Below are positions 50,645-63,044 of a stretch of DNA of 64,000 nt, piece after piece. The position numbers and the translations under genes are program-made. Numbering within the stretch: position 1 is the first letter of the stretch; each line of letters opens with the position of its first letter. The notes beneath the pieces are model-generated. The model did not search any database. It was given only the letters and a program-made list of their open reading frames with translations, and was not told the origin of the DNA. The DNA comes from Ridgeia piscesae (lineage: Eukaryota; Annelida; Polychaeta; Sabellida; Siboglinidae). The stretch lies in NCBI GenBank assembly GCA_025642075.2, contig JAODUO010000651.1:357501-421500 (forward strand). Reading direction: 5' to 3'.

Positions 50645-52670
50645 GTAAAAGTTTAAAAGTTGTATCTCGATTATGATAAGTTTCTTTTTTGTAGGACTGT
50701 ATCTGCAATTGGTCTGGAGTATTGAACAGTGGTTATTAGAAATTAATTAATTAATAACATAAAAGTAAAATCATTATTAAAAATACTATCTTAAATAATA
50801 AGTAACATTTCAAATATTAGGTGCTCAAAAAGTTGATGTTATTTCAGATGAGATGGGAAACATTTTGTCGTCAGAAGTACTGTCCAAACCATCAGAAAAG
50901 CATGAATAACACCAGAGATATTTCTAAGCAAGATAGTTACGCTTATTAGTTATGTATACCCCAAACAGAATTGTTAAAATTCATAACATAACATACAGAC
51001 ACGTGTGCGTTTGTATGTGAGTTGAGTGAGTGTGTGTGTGTGCGTGTGCGTGTGCGTGTGCGTGTGCGTGTGCGTGTGCGTGTGCGTGTGCGTGTGCGTG
51101 TGCGTGTGTGTCTGTTTCTACTATGTGTTTTGAAATGTCATTAAGTACACGTAACCTGTGAATGTTTAATCTTTCTGAGTTGACGAATTGTTAAAATCGG
51201 ATAGAAAGAACAGTAGACTTGTGCTTGCCGAAGCAACAGTAACATGAGTTAAATGTGCCGTGAGTAATCTCGGGTGACAAAGAACACTTTACTTACAGTA
51301 ATGTATCTATCATGCCCTTAACCACACACATAGCAGAGGTGTGGGCCATTTTCTTAAAGCTATTTGTCAGTCGGCCAGTTTTGTTCCACCGTTTCTCTCC
51401 AGGTGTTCTTTGAAAACCTTTCAGCGGAAATAAAAGCACCTTGTGTCAAGGTGACCTTCACTGGTGGTCTGTCGAATAAATTATTAACCTTTTTCTCACC
51501 CACTCTGTGTGCCTAGTTTTGTTTTGTAGTCAAACATAGCTGTAATTGAGTTTCGGTGAAAAAATCATTGCCACTGTCGAGCACGCTTGAGCGGTGCTGG
51601 CCTGTTGTTGGATTGCAATTAAACGTGCCATTTTGAATCGAACAACCAGGCATGGAAATGTGGTTCAGTAAAATAGCTGCAAGGATCCGTTAGGCGTGAA
51701 AGTGTTTTGTTAAGCACAAAAAGATCAGGCACTAGTACAGTGTGCTGACAAGTAAAGTAATTTCATTATTGATTGCTATGGCGAACTGACATCGGCAAAA
51801 TGTTTTAGTAGCGAAATTCATTACACGGAAATTGCTGGTTTTTTAGTAATGAGATTTGTTATAAATTGGAAATCGTGACATCTTCTGCTGCAGTCTGTTT
51901 CATCTGGCGTTTGAGGTTAAAGTTGTTTGTCTTGATCAGTTCCTCTGTGTCTGAGGCTAATTGGCCATAAAATCGTTTCTACAGTAGACGACTAAGCTAG
52001 AAGAATGCCAAGGTTGAGAGATGTCAAACTGGATTGAACCAGATTGATGTTTAAAAACATGAATGTTAGAACACAAGTGCTGGAACTAAATGATGTATTT
52101 GTCGAAGAATGTAACCACTTTTCTATGTACTAGTTAGCTAACTTAGCTTGAAAGTCCACAAGAGAATGACCGATCACTCAATTTGTTCTCTGAAAAAAGT
52201 CAGTAACTGTCAATGAAATAAAAAGAATAACTGTAGTTGTGTTTTCTGAAATATTTATTTACCACCAGTTGCTAGATCAAAGACCAATGGTTCCATGAAG
52301 CAATTGAACATAGAAAAAGGGCAGTGGACCTCATCACCTGGGTGGTGATGCACTTACAATGTTTCAAATTAGCATATTAAATATATAGTTTCTGCAATAG
52401 TTTTATTGAATAACTTAATAGTGGACTATGACTATTACATTTTAAACTATGACTGATCATCGTTATTTTAATTTAAATGTCGTATTTTTATTAGAATAAT
52501 TTTTTTTAAACTACTATGTACCATTGTCACTGCCACAGTTGGTTGGTTTTGTGTTTGCTGACCCCACATTGAGACTGTTAATAAAATTTGCTGCCTTTCA
52601 CTGTTGATAACATGTCTCGTACAGTACACAGATTTTTATACAATAGCAACACTATCCTAGGTGAGTGTCT
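50645..52670. other. Non-coding, no recognised gene
   Basis: A/T-rich. Contains only the (GTGTGC)n tract listed apart. Confidence 0.4.
51028..51110. repeat. (GTGTGC)n microsatellite
   Basis: About 11 hexamer units flanked by GT repeats. Alternating purine-pyrimidine. Confidence 0.95.
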
Positions 52671-52784
52671 GAATGGATTGGGGACCTTTGGGGTTAGCAC
52701 ACCTTATTCCTTACAATTACAGTCTCAACGAGAGCACTTCAGGAAATCTGATTAAATTTCAGTTGTTGCATCAGGGATTTTGTT

Positions 52785-55700
52785 CAGTGTTAATGACTTG
52801 TGGTGTGAATGTTTGGGTAGGTTTGTGGTGTGAATGTCTAGGTAGGTTTGTGGTGTGAATGTCTGGGTAGGTTTGTGGTGTGAATGTCTGGGTAGGTTTG
52901 TGGTGAATGTCTAGATAGGTTTGTGGTGTGAATGTCTGGGTAGGTTTGTGGTGTGAATGTCTAGGTAGGTTTGTGGTGTGAATGTCTGGGTAGGTTTGTG
53001 GTGTGAATGTCTAGGTAGGTTTGTGGTGTGAATGTCTGGGTAGGTTTGTGGTATGAATGTCTAGGTAGGTTTGTGGTGTGAATGTCTAGGTAGGTTTGTG
53101 GTGTTAATGTCTCTAGGTAGGTTTGTGGTGTGAATGTCTCGGTAGGTTTGTGGTGTGAATGTCTAGGTAGGTTTGTGGTGTGAATGTCTGGGTAGGTTTG
53201 TGGTATGAATGTCTAGGTAGGTTTGTGGTGTGAATGTCTAGGTAGGTTTGTGGTGTGTATGTCTGGGTAGGTTTGTGGTGTGAATGTCTAGGTAGGTTTG
53301 TGGTGTGAATGTCTAGATAGGTTTGTGGTGTGAATGTCTAGGTAGGTTTGTGATGTGAATGTCTAGGTAGGTTTGTGGTGTGAATGTCTGGGTAGGTTTG
53401 TGGTGTGAATGTCTAGGTAGGTTTGTGGTGTGAATGTCTGGGTAGGTTTGTGGTGTGAATGTCTAGGTAGGTTTGTGGTGTGTATGTCTGGGTAGGTTTG
53501 TGGTGTGAATGTCTAGGTAGGTTTGTGGTGTGTATGTCTGGGTAGGTTTGTGGTGTGAATGTCTAGGTAGGTTTGTGGTGTGTATGTCTAGGTAGGTTTG
53601 TGGTGTGTATGTCTAGGTAGGTTTGTGGTGTGAATGTCTAGGTAGGTTTGTGATGTGAATGTCTAGGTAGGTTTGTGGTGTGAATGTCTGGGTAGGTTTG
53701 TGGTGTGGATGTCTAGGTAGGTTTGTGATGTGAATGTCTAGGTAGGTTTGTGATGTGAATGTCTAGATAGGTTTGTGGTGTGTATGTCTGGGTAGGTTTG
53801 TGGTGTGAATGTCTACGTAGGTTTGTGGTGTGAATGTCTAGGTAGGTTTGTGGTGTGAATGTCTGGGTAGGTTTGTGGTGTGAATGTCTAGGTAGGTTTG
53901 TGGTGTGAATGTCTAGGTATGTTTGTGGTGTGAATGTCTAGGTAGGTTTGTGATGTGAATGTCTAGGTAGGTTTGTGGTGTGAATGTCTGGGTAGGTTTG
54001 TGGTGAATGTCTAGATAGGTTTGTGGTGTGAATGTCTGGGTAGGTTTGTGGTGTGAATGTCTAGGTAGGTTTGTGGTGTGAATGTCTGGGTAGGTTTGTG
54101 GTGTGAATGTCTAGGTAGGTTTGTGGTGTGAATGTCTGGGTAGGTTTGTGGTATGAATGTCTAGGTAGGTTTGTGGTGTGAATGTCTAGGTAGGTTTGTG
54201 GTGTTAATGTCTCTAGGTAGGTTTGTGGTGTGAATGTCTGGTAGGTTTGTGGTGTGAATGTCTAGGTAGGTTTGTGGTGTGAATGTCTGGGTAGGTTTGT
54301 GGATGAATGTCTAGGTAGGTTTGTGGTGTGAATGTCTGGGTAGGTTTGTGGTGTGAATGTCTGGTAGGTTTGTGGTGTGAATGTCTAGGTAGGTTTGTGG
54401 TGTGAATGTCTAGGTAGGTTTGTGGTGTGAATGTCTGGGTAGGTTTGTGGTGTGAATGTCTAGGTAGGTTTGTGGTGTGAATGTCTGGGTAGGTTTGTGG
54501 TGTGAATGTCTAGGTAGGTTTGTGGTGTGAATGTCTGGGTAGGTTTGTGGTGTGAATGTCTAGGTAGGTTTGTGGTGTGAATGTCTGGGTAGGTTTGTGG
54601 TGTGAATGTCTAGGTAGGTTTGTGGTGTGTATGTCTGGGTAGGTTTGTGGTGTGAATGTCTAGGTAGGTTTGTGGTGTGAATGTCTGGGTAGGTTTGTGG
54701 TGTGAATGTCTAGGTAGGTTTGTGGTGTGAATGTCTGGGTAGGTTTGTGGTGTGAATGTCTAGGTAGGTTTGTGTGTGAATGTCTAGGTAGGTTTGTGGT
54801 GTGAATGTCTGGGTAGGTTTGTGGTGTGAATGTCTAGGTAGGTTTGTGTGTGAATGTCTGGTAGGTTTGTGGTGTGAATGTCTAGTAGGTTTGTGGTGTG
54901 AATGTCTGGGTAGGTTTGTGGTGTGAATGTCTAGGTAGGTTTGTGGTGTGAATGTCTAGGTAGGTTTGTGGTGTGAATGTCTAGGTAGGTTTGTGGTGTG
55001 AATGTCTAGGTAGGTTTGTGGTGTGAATGTCTAGGTAGTTTGTGGTGTGAATGTCTAGGTAGGTTTGTGATGTGAATGTCTAGGTAGGTTTGTGGTGTGA
55101 ATGTCTGGGTAGGTTTGTGGTGTGAATGTCTGGGTAGGTTTGTAGTGTGAATGTCTGGGTAGGTTTGTGGTGTGAATGTCTGGGTAGGTTTGTGGTGTGA
55201 ATGTCTCTAGGTAGGTTTGTGGTGTGAATGTCTAGGTAGGTTTGTGGTGTGAATGTCTAGGTAGGTTTGTGGTGTGAATGTCTGGGTAGGTTTGTGGTGT
55301 GAATGTCTGGGTAGGTTGTGGTGTGAATGTCTGGGTAGGTTTGTGATGTGAATGTCTGGGTAGGTTTGTGGTGTGAATGTCTAGGTAGGTTTGTGGTGTG
55401 AATGTCTGGGTAGGTTTGTGGTGTGAATGTCTGGGTAGGTTTGTGGTGTGAATGTCTGGGTAGGTTTGTGGTGTGAATGTCTGGGTAGGTTTGTGGTGTG
55501 AATGTCTGGGTAGGTTTGTGGTGTGAATGTCTGGGTAGGTTTGTGGTGTGAATGTCTGGGTAGGTTTGTGGTGTGAATGTCTGGGTAGGTTTGTGGTGTG
55601 AATGTCTGGGTAGGTTTGTGGTGTGAATGTCTGGGTAGGTTTGTGGTGTGAATGTCTGGGTAGGTTTGTGGTGTGAATGTCTGGGTAGGTTTGTGGTGTG

Positions 55701-56191
55701 AATGTCTAGGTAGGTTTGTGGTGTGAATGTCTGGGTAGGTTTGTGGTGTGAATGTCTGGGTAGGTTTGTGGTGTGAATGTCTGGGTAGGTTTGTGGTGTG
55801 AATGTCTAGGTAGGTTTGTGGTGTGAATGTCTGGGTAGGTTTGTGGTGTGAATGTCTGGGTAGGTTTGTGGTGTGAATGTCTGGGTAGGTTTGTGGTGTG
55901 AATGTCTGGGTAGGTTTGTGGTGTGAATGTCTGGGTAGGTTTGTGGTGTGAATGTCTGGGTAGGTTTGTGGTGTGAATGTCTGGGTAGGTTTGTGGTGTG
56001 AATGTCTGGGTAGGTTTGTGGTGTGAATGTCTGGGTAGGTTTGTGGTGTGAATGTCTAGGTAGGTTTGTGGTGTGAATGTCTGGGTAGGTTTGTGGTGTG
56101 AATGTCTGGGTAGGTTTGTGGTGTGAATGTCTGGATAGGTTTGTGGTGTGAATGTCTGGGTAGGTTTGTGGTGTGAATGTCTGGGTAGGTT
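52785..56191. repeat. 25-bp minisatellite array, ~135 units
   Basis: Unit tgtgaatgtctgggtaggtt plus tgtgg, with a major A/G variant (ctagg or ctggg). The left two thirds often alternate the two variants; the right third (about 55090-56191) is nearly all ctggg. Private variants repeat with shifts of 300 and 1100 bp. The 224-residue minus-strand frame over 55706-56380 ([20 protein letters not shown] repeat) is open only because the ctggg unit lacks stops in all three frames. Confidence 0.98.
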
Positions 56192-56519
56192 TCGTTTTGT
56201 TGGGCCATTGAACAGTCTGAGGTCATGTGAAGGGAGGGGAGAACACCCTGATAAGCTAAGCAAATTATCAGTTGAGTAGATGGGTGAGCGGGTGGGCGGA
56301 TATGTGTGGGTGGTGTGCAGTTGTGCAGGTGGCTGGACGTGGACATGCATTCTGTGTGTGAATAAATGCATTACAGACATATGTAGACATGTCTAGAGAA
56401 TTTGTAGTCTGGATGAATCCATGGAGCAAATTGTAGGACTTTTTCTTTCTGTGTGATCACTGTGACAAGACCCAGCACCACAAGCATGTCTGCAAGTGCA
56501 CACACATGTACATATGCAT

Positions 56520-56638
56520 ACATGCATGCATGGATACATGCACGCACACCACACCACACCACACGCACACCACATGCACACCACACGCACACCCACACAA
56601 ACACAAATACACACACATACACACACATACACACACAC

Positions 56639-56674
<36 letters not shown>

Positions 56675-56822
56675 CATGCACGTATGCACGCATGCACACA
56701 CACACGCACACCACATGCACACCACACGCACACCCACATACACACATACACACACACCACATACACACATGCACACACACACACATGCATGCACGCATGC
56801 ACGCATGCACGCATGCACGCAC

Positions 56823-56870
<48 letters not shown>
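56520..56870. repeat. Complex CA-rich tract
   Basis: CA repeats with atgcatgcacgc, cacaccacatgcacacc and similar insertions. The internal block from gcacaccacatgcacaccac recurs about 130 bases later, so part is duplicated. Confidence 0.95.
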
Positions 56871-56872
<2 letters not shown>

Positions 56873-57210
56873 GGGTCTGTCTTGCTTTTAAACAATTAAA
56901 TTAGCCACTGACAAAGTTGCCTGAGATGTGACAGGTTTTCCTTCTTATAAACAGCTTCAGGGAAATGAATTGATAATCTAATCACACAGTAATTTAGCAA
57001 ACGACTACAGTATATCAGAATTATGATGTCATACGGTGACACACAGCAGTTAAGTGTTTAATAATTGATCCAGTGTAACTATGAGTGTGACCTAGATCCA
57101 ATAACTGGCCTGGTTTGTTTTTGTATATTTTGAAGGTGTATGCTATGCCTTAAGCTTGTTGATATGTGCTACAATAAGCCATTTAAACTTCTGACTGTCA
57201 CAATTGTTCA

Positions 57211-57532
57211 GGTTTATTTTCACTTTGTTTTTGTTAACTATCAGCTGTACTTAGCTCTCCACTATGATTATGATGTAGATATACCTGATAGATATCTAAA
57301 AAGATATGATTTACAATGCATATTTCAGTGCCATGTTTACAAACCGTTCAAACCTGCGGATTGGCGTGACATTGACACGTCTGACCATGTTTTTGATATA
57401 AAGAAACTATTCACCCATGACGTCATTCATTCGTATCAGCTCACATCGACACCATCGTATATGACATGCACATTGCCACTCACTGCCACAGTCAGATTGT
57501 CACGGCAATTAATATCGAACTGCAACATCTGA
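57211..57532 (+). other. Unidentified open frame with acceptor-like start
   Basis: After ttgttcag at 57211 a frame reads VYFHFVFVNYQLYLALHYDY, IPDRYLKRYDLQCIFQ and PFKPADWRDIDTSDHVFDIK before a stop. It is longer than chance usually gives in A/T-rich DNA, but I know no homologue and it lies between repeat arrays. Confidence 0.18.
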
Positions 57533-57534
57533 TG

Positions 57535-58140
57535 ATCTGTTGCGAGAAACCAGAGACGAGACGAATGCGTCATCGAACCGTCTTTTAATCTCGCGTTCAA
57601 AGGCAACGGCACGGACGTGCTCGGGTGAATGGCTCAAGTGTTGACGTCAATCGCCATGTGTCTGCGTCTTGCGACACCTGCCTTTTACATGGATCATTGG
57701 GCATCGCTGCCTCAACGGCAGCAGTCACGGTGTGACAGATTAATTATCACCATCGATTGGGGCCGGTGGCCATGAGAATGAGTGCACGCCTTTGTTGAGT
57801 TATTCCATTTACGCGCAGCATGACATCACTGCCTTGTGGTTTCTAATACCATAGTCTGCTTGATTGCATTCACGTTGGACGTCGGCGTCTCTAAAGATGA
57901 AGGCTGCAGGGGCTAGACGGCAGGTGTTTCAGCACGACGTCATGCATTGTGCCGAGAATTGTGTCATTTTGGGTTTTTTCTATGGTTAGTCCAGCAGTGA
58001 ATTTAAGTGGGATCAATTCGATTACTGATGATTTGTTGAAAATATCTCCCTTAGTATGCTGGGGTTTATATTTAAGATGATGTCAGGGTTCAGTATGTGG
58101 GTGACTCCAGTGTATTGATGGCAGTTTCACCAGTTGCTAT
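57535..58140. other. Non-coding, CpG-containing
   Basis: A CpG-richer patch at about 57540-57730 (gagacgagacgaatgcgtca) in CpG-poor surroundings. No gene recognised. Confidence 0.35.
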
Positions 58141-58353
58141 GTTGACGTGATTGAAATGACAGCGCACACGTGCACATGCATGCATGCATGCAGGCATGTA
58201 CATGCACACACACACTTTGCCTCCATGCACCCAAGGATGTACACCCATGCTTGTGTAATAATATACATGTATCCGCGCGTGCATGCACACACATACATAT
58301 ACACATGCACACACAGACATGCACAACAACACAATATAGCAAACACACATAAA

Positions 58354-58916
<563 letters not shown>

Positions 58917-58979
58917 AGTGCTTCATCATATCTCAGTGCTGGCAAATGTAGCCGTGACAATTACCATGTAATATGGTAG

Positions 58980-61000
58980 ATTTAGAGTAAACCTTTCCTG
59001 TCATACATGTCCCCAACTACTCAGGTCATGGCTTGGTGATCTTGTGACAGTGTCTTGGGGACCTTAATGTCAGTCCTTATTAGGGTCATCGTCAGTTCTC
59101 AGTTTTCCTTGATGCTGGTTTAAAAGTATGCATTCCTACAGCTCCAATGGTTTCTGTAAAGAAGTACATAAATTACTCTCAGAGAAAAGACGCCAATACT
59201 ATATGGAAGGCTGAAGAATCACATGCATTACAGGTTTGTGTGATAGTCTAGCTGTGATTTAAGCTGGCAATTTCCCCTACAATGGTGCCAGTGATTGGAG
59301 TGCTGGACCATATTGTCGATGGAAATGAAACCCTCTTTGTTGCTTAGTGTCCCACAATAGCAAAGTGCTACATCTGTGCGCCAGTACAAGTTGAGTTTCT
59401 AAATTCTCTGGGCCTGTCTGTCAGACTTGTGCCTGAACTGTATTCTTTGGTGTAGCAGAATAGCAAGGGACAGGTCTGTCACTTCAATCAGCTGCAATTG
59501 AAAAGCTTAATTAATCATACTCAGGCGGGTGCTATTAGTGTGAACTTTATTTTATGGTCGACACTTTGTCGGGACTCGGCTGTGCATGTTAGTAGCAATA
59601 AATGGTTTATGTGCACGCAAATACAGATGCACATGCACATGCACAAGCAGACCTGCTGGCAGTCTGCATGTCACTAGTGCAATGATTGCGGGCTTGTAAG
59701 TGTAGAGTAGCATTTGTGGTCAGCAAGATTATTCACATTTGCATGTGTGTTACAGAAATATGGCAGCTGTGTATTGTATTTTTAAAAAGCTTCTGAAATT
59801 TAACAGTACATTCTGATTTAATGATGGATTTTCCAAGGGAGCCCTTTGCTTAATTAAAAGATGTCATGTGACCCAATGTCCATAGGCTATGTTGGACTCA
59901 AATGACCAGTATATGTGTCCAAGCTGCCATCACGTCTGTCTGGTAAACACAAGGCCGCATCTATTGATGCACATTAGATGCGAGGAGGGCTAATTGATAG
60001 GTGCTAACAACTGTGATTGATATACATTATCATAAAACATTTACCTTAATAAAACAATTCTACACAGGTGTGACAAACAGGAAAGGTGTTTAAGTATGTC
60101 CAGATTTGTTTACTTGTCCCAAAAATAAACAGAGTTGCTGAATAATGGGCTACAAACATCGACAAATGATTTTACAGTCAATGATTTTAAACCAGTTTAA
60201 CGGCTGGACTTTTGCAATCAATTACCAGTGGTTGGTTTGCAAACCTTTCCACAAATCCATGCTAATATGCTTACCTACCTAATTGTTAGATTTACAATTA
60301 TTTTAACTGAAAAGCTACACTACCTGGGCTTGGTTTCTATGGAATATTTGTCTTCGTATAAATGGTATTATAGAAACATATATATATACATTTTTTATTT
60401 TCCTAGCCTAAATTCTGACTTTTTCCTGTGATTTTATTTCTGAAAATGGACTCTCAGAGCGAAGGCCGACAATGAAAAAATGCAGATTTCTGCGTGACTT
60501 TCATTCCATGAAAACACGCTTGTCATGCCAGCTGCCCGTCCAATAACACGGCTCTATCTCATTGATCACAAGTAACAATGTTATCATCAGCCCAGCCAAG
60601 CAACCACCAACTGCTGGGCTGTGACAATGTTTGCATATTCCGCCCAGCTGATCTCAACGAATTCTCTCGGTGGAACGTTTGAGCGGATACCGAGATAAAT
60701 ATCGTTTGCCATTGACGTCATCGAAAGCAAAACTCATTTGTAAATCAATGGATACAATTTCTTGCCTTGTCGCTTGCGCCGACTAGATGCATTTGATTGA
60801 GTTTGATCAACTGTTTCTTGTGATAAATCATCCTTTCTCTTAATAAGGACGCAGTGGTTTGCCACTGGGCTTAATTATTGGCTTCACTCTGGGAGTTCAT
60901 ATAATGTCCAAATCCCACATCTCCACAACAACTTTAAGTGTTTTTCATATGACAATTTTGTGAATCACAGAAGATAACAAAGATCGGTGTGACTTCAAGT
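58980..61000. other. Non-coding, no recognised gene
   Basis: Unique-looking sequence. A short gcacatgcacatgcacaa repeat lies at about 59630. Confidence 0.4.
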
Positions 61001-61003
61001 GTC

Positions 61004-61007
<4 letters not shown>

Positions 61008-61056
<49 letters not shown>
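61008..61056. repeat. (TA)n microsatellite
   Basis: Pure TA, followed by A/T-rich inverted sequence. Confidence 0.95.
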
Positions 61057-61061
<5 letters not shown>

Positions 61062-61739
61062 ATTATATTATATAATTAATTTTTGAAATGTGGGTTGATG
61101 TAATAATTTTGTGCAGAGACATTTTAAATATAGTTGAAACTAACAATGATATATAATGTTATCTTCTAGTATTTATGTACGATGATCTGTTGCAGTACAT
61201 GCACTAATTTTAGTAAAGCACAGGTGTTTAGTGTTTTTAGGCATGTTGAACAACTGTTTAATTACAGCAATATTTCCACATGTCAGGTGGTGTTTTCCTG
61301 GGAATCACCCAGGGCAGTATCTAATATAAGGAAAACTATTGATAGATGGTGTAATATATTGATTTCCTTGATGGTAATGTAATTTTAAGACTTGCGACAC
61401 ATGAACGAAACCTGAGGACACATTCTGACGTTAACAGTGACTAATTATAACTGTTGACTTGAGATGTGTATTAATAATTGAATGAAATCTGGAGTTTATT
61501 GTGGGCACGCGATCTTGACCGCGACGAAATATTCGGCGTTTCACCATTTATTATGGATTTGCGCTTAATGGGATTACTGATTACTAATGACATAAACGTC
61601 ACTCACAGGTAGATTACCTGGGGCTATTATGCAATATTGATTGGTCACTCATTTCACTGTTTTTACGGTCACACACAACTCCATCACACCTGTGTGTAAG
61701 AGTTCTGTAACAGGTGCAGTACCTGTGCGTGACACTAGT

Positions 61740-62055
61740 AATAAGAACATTTCTCACCAACACTATCGCTATTTATGCGGTTGCATTGGCTTGCAGTTGT
61801 GTATCGAATTAAACTTAAATTGGCTACAGTTATCTATCGTATTCTTTGTACTCAACAACTGACATACTTGGTTTATCTCCTACATTTCTCTGTTCAGATT
61901 ATCCATTTCCAAACAACTTTTTGTTCCTAAAACTAATCTCAGTATTGGCAAACATGCTTTCTCTGTTGCTGTGCCAGCAACCTGGAATCAACTCCCTATA
62001 ATTACAATTAAATCATCTGAAACTATAGCCACCTTTCGTAAACAATTCTAAACAT
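61740..62055 (+). mobile_element. LINE 3' end (CR1/Rex-like), decayed
   Basis: Frames read LAVVYRIKLKLATVIYRILC, TQQLTYLVYLLHFS, then KQLFVPKTNLSIGKHAFSVA and VPATWNQLPITIKSSETIAT, the classic C-terminus (YRIxFKL ... WNxLP ... FRK). One small deletion shifts frame. A different copy type from 5460-6320. Confidence 0.75.
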
Positions 62056-62059
62056 ATTT

Positions 62060-62800
62060 GTTTTAAATTGGTTTTCTACAATACATTGTCGGCGGTTTCA
62101 TGTTCCAATGATGACTTTTGCCTGTCCCCATTTATGATTACACCAAATGATTTTGTTTGTTGCGCCTCTGAACTGGAATTTTCAAGGATGTTTGAGCTTT
62201 AGAAGTGTTACAGTTAATAGTAATATTATAATATATAATGGTTTAAAATATATACACCAGGTGCAGGTCTCCTAACATACATATTTTAATATTTATACTT
62301 GCTCATCTCCATTGGCGAATACTGAATTAGGAAATATCACGCAGTTTAGGTGTTTGTTTATTATAGAATTTATTTATTTGTAAATTTTAATATTTTCATA
62401 ACTACTGTTATGATTGCATGTACCTAGTGTGTTTCCCCCATGTTTGAAGGTGTGGTTGTAGACATAGTGCTGTACACATTGTTAGTAACACATCATAATA
62501 ACATGCCTTATGATGTGGCTGTAGCTGTGCTTCTGAATTGAGGGACAACATTAATGGTTTCATTGTGACAAACACAGATAATAAACATACTACCTTTGCC
62601 CATACACTGTACACGAACACAATGTTAGTTCCTTTGAACAGCCAATGTCAAGATTCATATTGTAGAAACCAACTCTGAGCATGACAAAAATGGAGGAAAA
62701 TGGGAAAAACATTCACCAGACTGATGTGTTAAAACCACACCAGTGAAGTGACTTACATCTTTAATGACCTCTGTGTTCAAAGTTTATCATCACTCTGTGC
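62060..62800. other. Non-coding, no recognised feature
   Basis: A/T-rich sequence after the LINE end. Confidence 0.4.
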
Positions 62801-62807
62801 TGCCCAC

Positions 62808-62809
62808 TC

Positions 62810-62893
<84 letters not shown>
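62808..62893. repeat. (TGA)n trinucleotide tract
   Basis: About 28 uninterrupted tga/atg units. The poly-His minus-strand frame over it is an artefact. Confidence 0.97.
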
Positions 62894-62986
62894 AATTAAG
62901 TCCTGGTGAATTGCTGCAGTCTGGTGCTGGCAGATGTGACCAATCTGACCACAAAACAGAGCCCAGGCCACTTATAAGTCAGCACT

Positions 62987-63040
62987 ATTCAGTTGCCACT
63001 TTGTATTCAGTTGCCACTTTGTATTCAGTTGCCACTTTGT
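62987..63040. repeat. 18-bp exact triplicate
   Basis: attcagttgccactttgt occurs three times in a row without a mismatch. Confidence 0.97.
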
Positions 63041-63044
63041 GCCA

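Noticed and set aside
52785..56191. CRISPR-like array
   Set aside because: Units are contiguous with no unique spacers, and this is an animal genome; it is a minisatellite.
55706..56380. 224-residue minus-strand frame with a 25-residue repeat ([20 protein letters not shown]...)
   Set aside because: It is the 25-bp minisatellite read in three frames in turn; open only because the ctggg unit has no stop. No exon context.
62777..62971. Poly-histidine protein
   Set aside because: (TGA)n trinucleotide tract read on the minus strand.
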